64,000 nt of DNA. Source: JBBTCX01 sp964494205. Its GTDB lineage: Bacteria > Planctomycetota > Phycisphaerae > UBA1845. The position numbers and the translations under genes are program-made. Shown here in pieces: positions 16,139-24,941 of the stretch (position 1 is the stretch's first letter; every line of letters starts with the position of its first letter). The notes beneath the pieces are model-generated. The model saw only the letters and a list, made by a program, of their open reading frames with translations, did not search any database and was not told the DNA's origin. The stretch spans positions 195,452-259,451 of the forward strand of contig CAZBRD010000007.1 in assembly GCA_964494205.1 (NCBI GenBank). The letters run 5' to 3'.

Positions 16139-18013
16139 ATGACCGTATCAACACAGTCTCCAGGACATTCTCACAGCAAGGTCGGTCTTATTGAGCGCGA
16201 GGAAATCGCGGTCCGCTTCGTCGGCGACTCCGGCGACGGTATGCAGCTCGTCGGCACGCAGATGACGGCCACCACCGCCATATTCGGCAACGACGTCAGC
16301 ACGCTGCCCGACTTCCCTGCTGAAATCCGCGCCCCAGCCGGTACGCTCGCAGGCGTCTCGGGTTATCAGCTCAACTTCGGCGCTCGCAAGCTTCGCACGC
16401 CCGGCGACCGACTGAATGCTCTCGTCGCAATGAACCCCGCTGGTCTCAAGACGAACATCGCCGACCTTGAAACGGGCGGCATTCTAATCGTCAACGAAGA
16501 CGCGTTCAGCGAAGGAAATCTTCAGAAGGCAGGCTACGCAACCAGCCCACTCGACGACGGCAGTCTCAGCAAATATCAGATGTTCCGCGTCCACATGGAC
16601 AAGCTCGTCACCGAAGCCTGCAAAGACTCCGGCCTCACGGGCCGCAATGTCATGCGTTGCAAAAACTTTTTCGCGCTCGGTTTGATTTACTGGTTGTACA
16701 ACCGCTCGATGGAACCGACCCAGCGCTGGATCACGCAGAAATTCGGAACGAAGCCGCAAGTGGCGGATGCCAACACCAAAGCACTGAAGGCTGGCTTCTA
16801 CTTCGGCGAAACGTGCGAAATGTTCCCGGCGCGATATCAGGTCGCCCCGGCCAAGATCGCTCCGGGTCGCTATCGCCGAATCAGCGGTAACGAAGCGATG
16901 GCGCTTGGCTGCATCGCGGCTGCGTATCAGGCGGGTAAGCCGCTCGTATATTGCAGCTATCCGATCACTCCCGCGAGCGACATTCTCCACGAGTTGTCGA
17001 TGCGCAAGGAATACGGCGTACGCACGTTCCAGGCGGAAGATGAAATCGCGGCTATGACGGCTGCTCTTGGTGCGGCGTTCGCAGGCGGGCTTGCGGTCAC
17101 CGGCACCAGCGGTCCGGGCATCGCGTTGAAGCAGGAGGCCATCGGCCTCGCGGTGATGACCGAACTTCCGGTCGTCATTATCAACGTGCAGCGCGGCGGA
17201 CCGAGCACCGGTCTTCCAACGAAAACTGAGCAGGCTGACTTGTTCCAGGCGGTGTTGGGCCGCAACAGCGAAGCACCATGCTGCGTCATCGCACCGGCTA
17301 CTCCGGGCGATTGCTTCTACGTGGCGATGGAAGCGTTCCGCATCGCGGTCGAATTCATGACCCCGGTTATCGTTCTCAGCGACGGTTACCTCGCCAACGG
17401 TGCGGAGCCGTGGCGCCTGCCGGACACTGCCAAGCTGCCGAAGATCACAATCAAGCACGCGAAAGCCGGCGAACCGTTCGAGCCGTACTCGCGTAACGAA
17501 ATGCTCGCGCGTCCGTGGGCGATTCCCGGAACGCCGGGCCTGCAACACCGCATCGGCGGATTGGAAAAGAGCGACATCACCGGCGACGTGTGCTACGAGC
17601 CGGAAAACCACCACCATATGTGCGTCACGCGACGCAACAAGATACTCAACATCGCCAAGACGATTCCGCAGTTGGAAGTAAACGGCGATGAAACCGGTGA
17701 ACTGCTCGTGGTCGGCTGGGGCAGCACGTATGGTGCGATCACAGCCGCTGTCGAGAATTGCCGCAATCAGGGCATGAGCGTTTCGAGCATTCACCTGCGT
17801 TACATCGAGCCGATGCCGAGCAACCTCGGTGACATCCTGCATCGCTTCAAGAGCGTGCTGGTGCCGGAAATGAACCTTGGCCAACTGGTTCGCCGCATTC
17901 GTTCGGAATACCTCGTCGACGCGATTGGTTTCAACAAAGTACAAGGCAAGCCCTTCATGATCTCCGAGATCGAGGGCAAGATTCAGCAAGTGCTGAACGG
18001 AAGGAACTCATGA
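16139..18013 (+). CDS. korA: 2-oxoacid:ferredoxin oxidoreductase, alpha subunit (gamma-alpha fusion)
   Basis: 624 residues, typical of KorA with the gamma domain fused at the N-terminus. Residues about 20-205 are the gamma-type domain (VRFVGDSGDGMQLVGTQ; FPAEIRAPAGT). The pyrimidine-binding alpha domain follows (about 240-440: YPITPASDILHELS, FQAEDEIAAM, GTSGPG). A transketolase C-like domain closes the protein (VVGWGSTYGAI, LRYIEPMPSNL, VPEMNLGQL). With KorB it decarboxylates a 2-oxoacid, most likely 2-oxoglutarate, to the acyl-CoA while reducing ferredoxin. Substrate choice is inferred from overall resemblance. It overlaps korB by 4 bases (ATGA), so translation is probably coupled. A GTAGGAG site precedes the ATG. 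Cytoplasmic. Confidence 0.93.
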   Translation: MTVSTQSPGHSHSKVGLIEREEIAVRFVGDSGDGMQLVGTQMTATTAIFGNDVSTLPDFPAEIRAPAGTLAGVSGYQLNFGARKLRTPGDRLNALVAMNPAGLKTNIADLETGGILIVNEDAFSEGNLQKAGYATSPLDDGSLSKYQMFRVHMDKLVTEACKDSGLTGRNVMRCKNFFALGLIYWLYNRSMEPTQRWITQKFGTKPQVADANTKALKAGFYFGETCEMFPARYQVAPAKIAPGRYRRISGNEAMALGCIAAAYQAGKPLVYCSYPITPASDILHELSMRKEYGVRTFQAEDEIAAMTAALGAAFAGGLAVTGTSGPGIALKQEAIGLAVMTELPVVIINVQRGGPSTGLPTKTEQADLFQAVLGRNSEAPCCVIAPATPGDCFYVAMEAFRIAVEFMTPVIVLSDGYLANGAEPWRLPDTAKLPKITIKHAKAGEPFEPYSRNEMLARPWAIPGTPGLQHRIGGLEKSDITGDVCYEPENHHHMCVTRRNKILNIAKTIPQLEVNGDETGELLVVGWGSTYGAITAAVENCRNQGMSVSSIHLRYIEPMPSNLGDILHRFKSVLVPEMNLGQLVRRIRSEYLVDAIGFNKVQGKPFMISEIEGKIQQVLNGRNS

Positions 18014-19032
18014 GTACCGCTCCTACACCTGTTCAACTGACCGCCAAAGATTTCACGACCGATCAGGACGTCCGCTGGTGTCCGGGTTGTGGTGACTATT
18101 CGATTCTCGCGCAGGCGAAGAAGGTGCTCGCGAACACCGGTATTCCGCGCGAGAACATCGTGTTCGTCTCCGGCATCGGGTGCTCGAGCCGATTCCCGTA
18201 TTACGTGGAATCGTACGGGTTCCACTCGATCCACGGTCGTGCCCCTGCGGTCGCGACCGGCGTGAAGATCGCCAACCCCGACCTTCAGGTATGGGTGGTG
18301 ACGGGCGACGGCGACGGGCTGAGCATCGGCGGCAATCACCTGATCCATGCGATTCGCCGCAACGTCGACCTGAAGATTCTGTTGTTCAACAACCGCATCT
18401 ACGGTTTGACCAAGGGCCAATATTCACCGACCTCGCCGGTGGGCAAGAAGACGAAGTCCACGCCGATGGGCTCGGTAGACTTCCCGCTGCACCCGCTGTC
18501 GATCGCGATCGGAGCGGAAGCGACTTTTGTTGCTCGCGCGCTCGACGTGAACGTGAAGCACCTCGAGATGGTGCTCGATCGCGCAGCCAAGCACAAAGGC
18601 ATCGCGTTCGTCGAAATCTACCAGAACTGCAACGTGTTCAACGATGGCGCGTTTGATTACGCGACAGCCAAGGAATCGAAGGACGACACCACGCTGTTCC
18701 TTGAGCACAACAAGCCGCTCGTGTTTGGCAAGGATCGCAAAAAGGGCATCCGCCTGAACGGCATCACGCCGGAAGTGGTGACGCTCGGCGACGGCATCAA
18801 GGAAGACGATCTGCTCTTCCACGACGAGAAGGCCCCAGACGCGACGCTCGCGTACCTGCTGAGTCGCATGCACTATCCGGATTTCCCGGAACCGCTGGGC
18901 ATCTTCCGTGCGGTCGAACATCCGACGTACGAGAAGCTCATCGTGGATCAGGTCGCAGCCGCCACCAAGGCCAAGGGCCCGGGCAAGCTGGAAGACCTGT
19001 TCGATGACGGCGAGACGTGGATGGTTGAGTAA
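18010..19032 (+). CDS. korB: 2-oxoacid:ferredoxin oxidoreductase, beta subunit
   Basis: 340 residues. CPGCGDYS (about 23-30) and GIGCSSR (about 56-62) supply cysteines for the 4Fe-4S cluster. The thiamine pyrophosphate motif is present as GDGDGLSIGGNH...LLFNN (about 98-127). The TKGQYSPTSPVGKKTKSTP loop is typical of the KorB/PorB family. It pairs with the upstream korA, whose stop codon it overlaps, and an intrinsic terminator follows at 19067. No separate delta (ferredoxin) subunit gene lies next to it, so a free ferredoxin is likely the electron acceptor. This enzyme could replace the 2-oxoglutarate dehydrogenase complex in the TCA cycle or run reductively. Confidence 0.94.
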   Translation: MSTAPTPVQLTAKDFTTDQDVRWCPGCGDYSILAQAKKVLANTGIPRENIVFVSGIGCSSRFPYYVESYGFHSIHGRAPAVATGVKIANPDLQVWVVTGDGDGLSIGGNHLIHAIRRNVDLKILLFNNRIYGLTKGQYSPTSPVGKKTKSTPMGSVDFPLHPLSIAIGAEATFVARALDVNVKHLEMVLDRAAKHKGIAFVEIYQNCNVFNDGAFDYATAKESKDDTTLFLEHNKPLVFGKDRKKGIRLNGITPEVVTLGDGIKEDDLLFHDEKAPDATLAYLLSRMHYPDFPEPLGIFRAVEHPTYEKLIVDQVAAATKAKGPGKLEDLFDDGETWMVE

Positions 19033-19066
19033 GTTCGGTTACGAATCTGAAATTGACTGAATCGCT

Positions 19067-19095
19067 GGGCCTCCCATGTGGAGGCCCTTTTTGTT
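19067..19095 (+). terminator. Intrinsic terminator of korAB
   Basis: The stem GGGCCTCC / GGAGGCCC (8 bp, perfect) has a 5-base loop and is followed by TTTTTGTT. It starts 34 bases after the korB stop. This is the clearest rho-independent terminator in the window. Confidence 0.9.
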
Positions 19096-19109
19096 GGTTC
19101 GGCGCGGAC

Positions 19110-19481
19110 CTATCCGCCGATTTCCAAGACCTCTTCAACCTCAACAACCACATCACCATCATCGCACAGCGGGTCGAGGTCGTCGCGTACGCGGACCATC
19201 AGGCGCGAGCGCGTGCCGGCGGCTTTGACCAGATCGAAATCGACATTGGGAATGTCAGCATCCTGAAACAGCACCAGCGTTTGGCCGATGTCCGCATCCC
19301 AAAGATAGCACGTGTCAGGTTCATGCGCACGAGCCACCCCTTGAACGACAAACGACGTGCCGAACGGAAGCAGCGATACTTCTTCGGGCAGGTTGAGGTT
19401 GATGCAGCTGGTTTGTGATACAGACAAAAGTAGTATGGCCGGCGCGCTGAGCTTCTGTAGGTTACTTGTTTTGATGCGCAT
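19110..19481 (-). CDS. Small hypothetical secreted protein, possible lipoprotein
   Basis: 123 residues, not recognised. The N-terminus (MRIKTSNLQKLSAPAILLLS) is a signal peptide followed by SQTSC, a possible lipobox-like cysteine at about residue 26. The rest is a compact, acidic, beta-rich looking domain with one further cysteine pair (residues about 58 and 105). It faces korB convergently and ends just past the korAB terminator. No family can be named. The signal peptide and sustained frame make it a plausible gene; it could still be spurious. Confidence 0.5.
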   Translation of the reverse strand: MRIKTSNLQKLSAPAILLLSVSQTSCINLNLPEEVSLLPFGTSFVVQGVARAHEPDTCYLWDADIGQTLVLFQDADIPNVDFDLVKAAGTRSRLMVRVRDDLDPLCDDGDVVVEVEEVLEIGG

Positions 19482-19638
19482 GATTCACCGCAATGGACTA
19501 AACCTTGAACCGAATCCAATCACCGAGAGTAGCTATTGTCCTGGTCAGTGTTCGCGGGCACCAAGCGGCCAGTCTAGTGGTGCGCGGTTTAATTTGCTGA
19601 AAGGTTAGCACGCCGTCGGGAGCAAGCTCTTTGTCATT

Positions 19639-19662
19639 GGAACGAGAAGGGATTCTCGTTCC
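19639..19662. repeat. Palindromic repeat family G, copy 2
   Basis: A 24-base hairpin, GGAACGAGAA-GGGA-TTCTCGTTCC, related to those at 4643-4666 and 27593-27616. A family C unit follows 21 bases later, as it does 29 bases after the copy at 27593. Confidence 0.7.
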
Positions 19663-19683
19663 AGCTTGTATTACTGCAATCCA

Positions 19684-19716
19684 CCACGGCCAAGCTGCGG
19701 CTTGACCGTGCCACCC
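19684..19716. repeat. Inverted repeat family C, copy 2
   Basis: CCACGGCCAAGC...GCTTGACCGTGCCACCC, the most typical form of this family. It sits just downstream of the kinase-like/NDT-like gene on the minus strand. Confidence 0.75.
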
Positions 19717-19738
19717 AGCGGAATGCCAACATTTCGAA

Positions 19739-20842
19739 TTACTTTTTGCCGATGATCCCGATCGACTCAAAGTACTTCAACGCTTCGTCGGTTGACTTAA
19801 AGACCTTCGTCGCGGTTTCGGTGATGAACGGACTTGGGTTTCGCTTGGGTCGCCACACGACATAGACCTCTTTGCCGTGCTCGTACGCGTGGTGCAGCTC
19901 GCGTTCTACGCCGCTCGAAATTCCCGGGACGCCGCCAGCAAGTTCGGGAACGAGGCTGATGATCATGTCTGCCTGATCGATCAGTTGAAAATCTCTTGCA
20001 TAAATCTGACCATCGATGTCGCTGGCGACTTCGAGTACCTGTTTCACGGGCGCGGAAACATTGACCGTTTGGCCCTCGTCGTTCACGTAAGACCCATCGA
20101 CGAAGTCGTGGCCTTCCTTGGTGGCTTTCAGGGCTGCGTCGAGCAGGTTTTTTTCATCTACGTCGCCCGGATCGAACACAGTCAGATGCTCCGCGAGCGT
20201 CGCGCGGAATTCATCGATCTCAGCCAGCACATCGGGCATATCCACGACGTGGCTCATGGGGAACGAGGGATACGCCTTCTTCAAATGCGGCTGACAGATC
20301 AGGCGGAAAGACGTTCGCGTGGTTTGATGCGTTCTGCCGCGCGGCATGACATACCACTGCTGCCGACAGCCGACGGCGATCGCGAGAAGCTCCGTTGCGA
20401 GAATTTCTTCCTCACGCCAGACCATCAAGTCCTTGAACGTCGCGTCGCTCTTGTGCTCGCCGTGGAGTCGCTGGTGGATGGCCTCGATGTTATCGACGAG
20501 GCAGATGAGCATGTCGGGCTTGAGCTTTTCGACTTCCTCGAAATCGAACGCGCGGAAGAGACCGTGTCGCCAGCGGAATGTCGCGTGCGTGTTGACGATG
20601 ATGTTTTTCTGGTTGGCGGAAGTCGAAATAATGTCTTTGAAAACGGACTTTCGCAGGCTGTGCAGGCGACTGAGCGGGAGATCGAGAATGCGGCCAGGAC
20701 GCACGTCGGGTGCTTCCTCGTACATCCGGTCGCCGACGTTATACAGATGAACCGACTCGCCCTGAGACTGTGCAAAACGCACAATGCCCTCAAGGTAGGC
20801 CTTCTTGTTCATCCCGACCTGTCCGGTCACGATTGCACGCAT
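19739..20842 (-). CDS. Archaeal-adenylate-kinase-like domain fused to nucleoside deoxyribosyltransferase-like domain
   Basis: 367 residues. The first 170 follow the outline of archaeal-type adenylate kinases: a P-loop strand at the extreme N-terminus, YNVGDRMYEEA (compare NYGDxM), IIVNTHATFRW after the second strand (compare FIDTHA), and LKPDMLICLVDNIEAIHQR. The P-loop reads GQVGMNKK instead of GxxGxGKT/S, so the usual Gly and Thr/Ser are lost. The C-terminal ~110 residues resemble nucleoside 2-deoxyribosyltransferase folds: IYARDFQLIDQADMIISLVP, then SSGVERELHHAYEHGKEVYV. An AGGA site precedes the ATG at good spacing. The gene has its own strand and large gaps on both sides. A role in nucleotide turnover or sensing is inference. 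The domain calls come from recall of family motifs, without an alignment. Confidence 0.6.
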   Translation of the reverse strand: MRAIVTGQVGMNKKAYLEGIVRFAQSQGESVHLYNVGDRMYEEAPDVRPGRILDLPLSRLHSLRKSVFKDIISTSANQKNIIVNTHATFRWRHGLFRAFDFEEVEKLKPDMLICLVDNIEAIHQRLHGEHKSDATFKDLMVWREEEILATELLAIAVGCRQQWYVMPRGRTHQTTRTSFRLICQPHLKKAYPSFPMSHVVDMPDVLAEIDEFRATLAEHLTVFDPGDVDEKNLLDAALKATKEGHDFVDGSYVNDEGQTVNVSAPVKQVLEVASDIDGQIYARDFQLIDQADMIISLVPELAGGVPGISSGVERELHHAYEHGKEVYVVWRPKRNPSPFITETATKVFKSTDEALKYFESIGIIGKK

Positions 20843-20895
20843 GGTTGTTTCCTTATCGGTCGATTGCGGTTGTCGGCGGCGATGTCGTCGCCCAT

Positions 20896-20918
20896 GTGGG
20901 ACCGGTTTTCAACCGGTC
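20896..20918. repeat. Palindromic repeat family B, copy 4
   Basis: GTGGGACCGGTTTTCAACCGGTC, upstream of the kinase-like/NDT-like gene. A further GC-rich inverted motif (GGGGCTTGTCCCCGG) lies about 50 bases away. Confidence 0.7.
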
Positions 20919-21032
20919 TAATCACAGATCAGACTGTCTCTAAGGTATTTCTTAGTCAACTCTAGCGTCGGGGCTTGTCCCCGGCGCAACGCCGCCCACA
21001 AGGGGCGACGATACAGTTGATTGTAAGCTGCT

Positions 21033-22823
21033 CTAGGCCCTGAACAGCGAGCCTAGCCGCTTGCCCAGCAGCAACGCTGCGCCTACCAGCGTAACGCCAA
21101 GCAGCAGCATACTCCATACCCCCAGCGCGCTGGCGACGTATGGGCCGTCGCCGAGGCGTTTGAACAGGGTGTAGATGGCTTTGGTGATGGGGAAGTACGA
21201 TTCCGCCTGTGCGAGGATGAGCGAATCGCTTACTTCGAGCATCGCGAAACTAAACGTAAGCAAAGCCCCGGCGATGAGGCTGGGGATGATGAGTGGCAGG
21301 ACGATGCGACGTAGCGTATAGGGCGACGATCCGCCCAGGTTCTTGGCTGCGTCTTCGAGTTCGACGGGCACCTGCTCCAAGCCTGCAGAGGCTGAGCGCA
21401 CGATGAATGGGAGTCGCCGCACGGCGTATGCGATTACCAGGAACAAAGCCGGGTTGGGTGCTTTGCCGGTGATCTGGCAGAGTGATGCGGGCCATGGCAT
21501 GTTGTGCGTGCTGAAAAACGTCGCCAGTTCGGGCATCGGCCAACGCAGGCTCATCGCGACGTAACCGAAGGCCATGACCAGACCCGGAATGGCGAGGGGC
21601 ATCATGGACATCGCATCGAGGAGTTTCGCACCCGCCGGTTTCGCGCGGACGACGAGATACGCGATCATGATTCCCAGCACGATGTCAACCAACGTGGCGA
21701 CGGTCGCATACATGATGCTGTTCTGAATCGAATTGGCGACGAGCGGGTTGGCGACAGCGCCGGAGTAGTGGGCCAGCGTCAACTGCTCCGGCAATGTCGA
21801 GCGATACCACGCACCGGGTGGCGACAAGCTCGCGATGATCACGCCAAGGTGCGGTAATACGGCGAATACGAGCAATAGCCCAAATGGAATAGCGGCGGCC
21901 AATGCTTTCGCGCCAGTTAGTGGCTTGAGCACTCGCTGCGTCATCGCGCGAGTGGGTGCAGTCCATGCGGCGCGGCCGAAGTAGTACTTGCCGAGGAAAT
22001 ACAAAAAAACGGTCAGAAGTAGCATGACGACGACCAATGCGTATGGTCGCGGGCTGACGGCCATGTCGTTCACGCCCCACATGATCTGCACAGGCGCGAC
22101 ACGATAGAAATCGAACATCAGCGGCGTGCCGAGTTCGGTGAACGACCAGATGAACACAATGGTTCCACCCGCGAAGAGGCCCGGCAAACTGAGCGGCAGA
22201 ACTATGCGGCGCAACCGCATCCAGCGCGAGGCTCCCATCATCTCGGCGGCCTGTTCAAGCGCCGGATCAAGGTTGCTCATCACGGCGACGAGGTTGAGGT
22301 AGATGATTGGATAGAGGTGCAAGGCCTCGATAAACACGACGCCCCAGAAGCGCGCCCCTCCGAAGAAATCGATCGGATCGGCTGAGTCGACCAAACCAAG
22401 GTTGATCAAAAGGCTGTTGATTCCGCCGAAACGGCCGAACAAATGGCGCAAACCGATCGCGCCGACGAATGGCGGCAGAACGATAGGCAGCAGCAGGAGA
22501 TTCTCGATGATCTTCTTCCCGCGAAATTCGTAGCGGGTAGTGAGAAGGCTCAGCGGCATGGCCATCAGGATCGTGACGAAGGTGACAACAGTCGCGAGCA
22601 GGAGACTATTCAGGATGCTGTCGCGAAGCACCGGGTCCTGAAAAACGCCCGCTATGTATTGCCAGGTGAATACTTTCGTCCCGTCGGCCTGGACTTCCAT
22701 AAACGCGCCTGCAAGAACGAGCGCGACGGGCCAGATGAGGAACAAGCCGAGAAAAACCCAGCAGATCAACATTAGAATTTGCGGCTGAAGGCCGGAGTAG
22801 CGATCTCGGTGTGCTAAGTCCAT
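21033..22823 (-). CDS. Two-domain ABC permease, iron(III)-type (FbpB-like)
   Basis: 596 residues from ATG 22823; a TTG at 22859 is a weaker start. Two binding-protein-dependent permease domains lie in tandem, each with several membrane spans and an EAA loop. The loops are EQAAEMMGASRWMRLRRIVL (about 195) and EDAAKNLGGSSPYTLRRIVL (about 510), where the ATPase subunit docks. This duplicated layout is typical of FbpB/SfuB/FutB ferric iron permeases. No ATPase or substrate-binding gene is adjacent on either side, so the partners must be encoded elsewhere and the iron assignment rests on architecture alone. Inner membrane. Confidence 0.8.
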   Translation of the reverse strand: MDLAHRDRYSGLQPQILMLICWVFLGLFLIWPVALVLAGAFMEVQADGTKVFTWQYIAGVFQDPVLRDSILNSLLLATVVTFVTILMAMPLSLLTTRYEFRGKKIIENLLLLPIVLPPFVGAIGLRHLFGRFGGINSLLINLGLVDSADPIDFFGGARFWGVVFIEALHLYPIIYLNLVAVMSNLDPALEQAAEMMGASRWMRLRRIVLPLSLPGLFAGGTIVFIWSFTELGTPLMFDFYRVAPVQIMWGVNDMAVSPRPYALVVVMLLLTVFLYFLGKYYFGRAAWTAPTRAMTQRVLKPLTGAKALAAAIPFGLLLVFAVLPHLGVIIASLSPPGAWYRSTLPEQLTLAHYSGAVANPLVANSIQNSIMYATVATLVDIVLGIMIAYLVVRAKPAGAKLLDAMSMMPLAIPGLVMAFGYVAMSLRWPMPELATFFSTHNMPWPASLCQITGKAPNPALFLVIAYAVRRLPFIVRSASAGLEQVPVELEDAAKNLGGSSPYTLRRIVLPLIIPSLIAGALLTFSFAMLEVSDSLILAQAESYFPITKAIYTLFKRLGDGPYVASALGVWSMLLLGVTLVGAALLLGKRLGSLFRA

Positions 22824-23176
22824 GCGATGCTCAACTCGTTGCCCGGAATTTAGGTTCAAGACAGTCTGAAAAGGTTACCTGTTTGAACGGCCCGCGCGAA
22901 GTCGAACTTGTAGTCAATGAGGCGTGGGATGTCCACCTAAGTGGTATCAGGTGTCATTCGGTGCGCTACCACGCGCGAGCCACTCGCGGATAGCGAGCCG
23001 GGGGCCGATGCCAGAGGGCGCTATTGCAAACCGAGATCCTGGCTAAAGATCGTCTATTCGTTTCACGCGAACGTGTGAAGACTCGGTAAAGACGGGACCG
23101 CTCCGGACACAACTTCTCACAGCGCACCACGGAAACAGACTTGGCGTTCCTGCGATATTGGACGTAATCTGTAATC
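22824..23176. other. Divergent intergenic region
   Basis: 353 bases between the permease (minus) and the serine hydrolase (plus). No gene, named repeat or clear promoter pair was seen. Promoters for both genes are expected here. Confidence 0.5.
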
Positions 23177-24874
23177 ATGATGACACGACATGACATTCAG
23201 CGGAATCGGACTTCAGTGTTGGCGGTATTAATGTTGATGACTGCGCCGGTCATATCTGTTTTTGCGGGTGGATCGCCGCCCGTCGTTCCCGACGATGTGA
23301 AGGAGCACGTTCGCCAGCGAATCGACAATGGCGGCACTGGCGGAATCGTCGTCGGCGTCGTCGATGCCAACGGGGCGACGTTCTTCAGTTATGGGGATTC
23401 GAAGGCCGGCGGCGCGAAGGTCAGCGAAGACAGCGTGTTCGAAATCGGCTCGATTTCCAAGGCGTTTACTGGCTTACTGCTGGCTGACGCCGTGCTTGAG
23501 GGGAAGGTCGCGCTGGATGATCCTGCCTCCAAGTACCTTCCCGCGAACGTCAAAATGCCAACCAGAGGGGAAAAGGTTATCACACTTGGTCAGCTGTCGT
23601 CGCACCGCTCCGGTTTGCCACGAATGCCTGATAACTTTGAGCCAAAGGACCAGGATAACCCGTTTGCGGATTATACGGTTGAACGACTTTATGCTTTCTT
23701 GAACGGTGTGAAGCTGGAGCGCGATCCTGGCGCGGAGTATGAATACTCCAACGTGGGGGCCGGGTTGCTGGGGCATGTCCTCACAACGAAAGCGGGCAAG
23801 AGCTACGACGAACTGTTGCTAGAGAGAATCAGCAAACCGGTCGGGCTTACGGAGACGGCGTGCCATCTGACGCCGAACATGAAGAAGAACCTCGCGCAGG
23901 GTCACGCAGCCGGTGAGCCGACCTCCAACTGGGACTTGAATGAGAGCCTCATCGGTGCTGGCGGAATTCGATCCACCGCGCGCGATATGACCAAGTTCCT
24001 CGCGGCCTGCATGGGTTTCGGAAATGACCGCATGCCGAAGCTGGTCGCAAAATGCGTTGAGAAAACATATCCGACGACCATTCCTGAAACCGAAGTTGGG
24101 CTCGGATGGCATATTGATAAGAAATGCGGCACGACGGCTGTGTGGCACAACGGCGGCACTGGTGGATACCACAGTTTCTGCGGGTTTTTGCCGGACAAAA
24201 AGTTTGGCATCGTGGTGCTCGCCAATGCGGAAGATGATATTGACGACATTGGGCTGCACATGCTCAAGCCGCAATCGGAGTTGCAGAAACTCCGTCCTGT
24301 TGCAAAGATCGATGCCGGCAAGCTGAATGATTACCTCGGCTGGTTTGAGCTTAAACCGGGCGTCAATATTCACATCACCAAGCATGGAAATTCGCTAAAG
24401 GCCCAGCTCACCGGGCAGGAAGCCTATCCGATTTTCGCGGAAGGGACCGACAAGTTTTTCTTCAAGGTGGTAGACGCCCAACTGACGTTTGGCCGCGACG
24501 ACCAGGGAAAAGTAAACAAAGTCACGTTGCACCAGAACGGTCGCGACCAGGCGGCGAACAAACTGCCGCCCGACAAGGAGCCGAAGGAAAAGAAAGAGGT
24601 CAAGGTCGATTCGAAAATACTCAAGGAATACGTGGGCCGATTTGCGATGGTGGCAGCGCCGACAGTTATCTTCGATGTCAAAGTCGAAAACGATCAACTC
24701 ACCGTGCAATTGACTGGCCAACCGCGCTTCCCCGTGTTCGCGGAATCAGAGACGAAGTTTTTCTACAAGATCGTCGAAGCACAGATTACGTTCGAGAAGG
24801 ACGACAAAGGGAAAGTTTCTTCGTTGATACTGCATCAGGGTGGGATGGATCAGAAGGCGAAACGGGTTGAGTGA
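23177..24874 (+). CDS. Secreted class C beta-lactamase-family serine hydrolase with two C-terminal repeats
   Basis: 565 residues with a signal peptide (about 1-32, ending VISVFAGG). The serine hydrolase domain has the catalytic S-x-x-K in SISKAFTG (about residue 95), YSN in YEYSNVGAG (about 192), and HNGGTGGYHSF (about 330) in the place of the KTG box. It is followed by two copies of a DUF3471-like beta domain of about 85 residues. The copies begin LNDYLGWFEL and LKEYVGRFAM and share the line QLTGQ..(F/Y)P(I/V)FAE(G/S)..KFF(F/Y)K(I/V)V(D/E)AQ(L/I)TF. Such proteins act on D-amino-acid peptides or esters in the periplasm; true beta-lactamase activity is not implied. The gene appears monocistronic. 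Confidence 0.85.
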   Translation: MMTRHDIQRNRTSVLAVLMLMTAPVISVFAGGSPPVVPDDVKEHVRQRIDNGGTGGIVVGVVDANGATFFSYGDSKAGGAKVSEDSVFEIGSISKAFTGLLLADAVLEGKVALDDPASKYLPANVKMPTRGEKVITLGQLSSHRSGLPRMPDNFEPKDQDNPFADYTVERLYAFLNGVKLERDPGAEYEYSNVGAGLLGHVLTTKAGKSYDELLLERISKPVGLTETACHLTPNMKKNLAQGHAAGEPTSNWDLNESLIGAGGIRSTARDMTKFLAACMGFGNDRMPKLVAKCVEKTYPTTIPETEVGLGWHIDKKCGTTAVWHNGGTGGYHSFCGFLPDKKFGIVVLANAEDDIDDIGLHMLKPQSELQKLRPVAKIDAGKLNDYLGWFELKPGVNIHITKHGNSLKAQLTGQEAYPIFAEGTDKFFFKVVDAQLTFGRDDQGKVNKVTLHQNGRDQAANKLPPDKEPKEKKEVKVDSKILKEYVGRFAMVAAPTVIFDVKVENDQLTVQLTGQPRFPVFAESETKFFYKIVEAQITFEKDDKGKVSSLILHQGGMDQKAKRVE

Positions 24875-24941
24875 CGAACTCTGGCTGAAGAGGAAAAAGG
24901 TGGGTGCTGAGCAACCATGTGACCTGGCCTTGAAAAGAGGC

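Noticed and set aside
16484..17989. 501-codon open frame antisense to korA
   Set aside because: korA is unambiguous on the plus strand. The antisense frame is a by-product of its codon use and has no ribosome site or motif.
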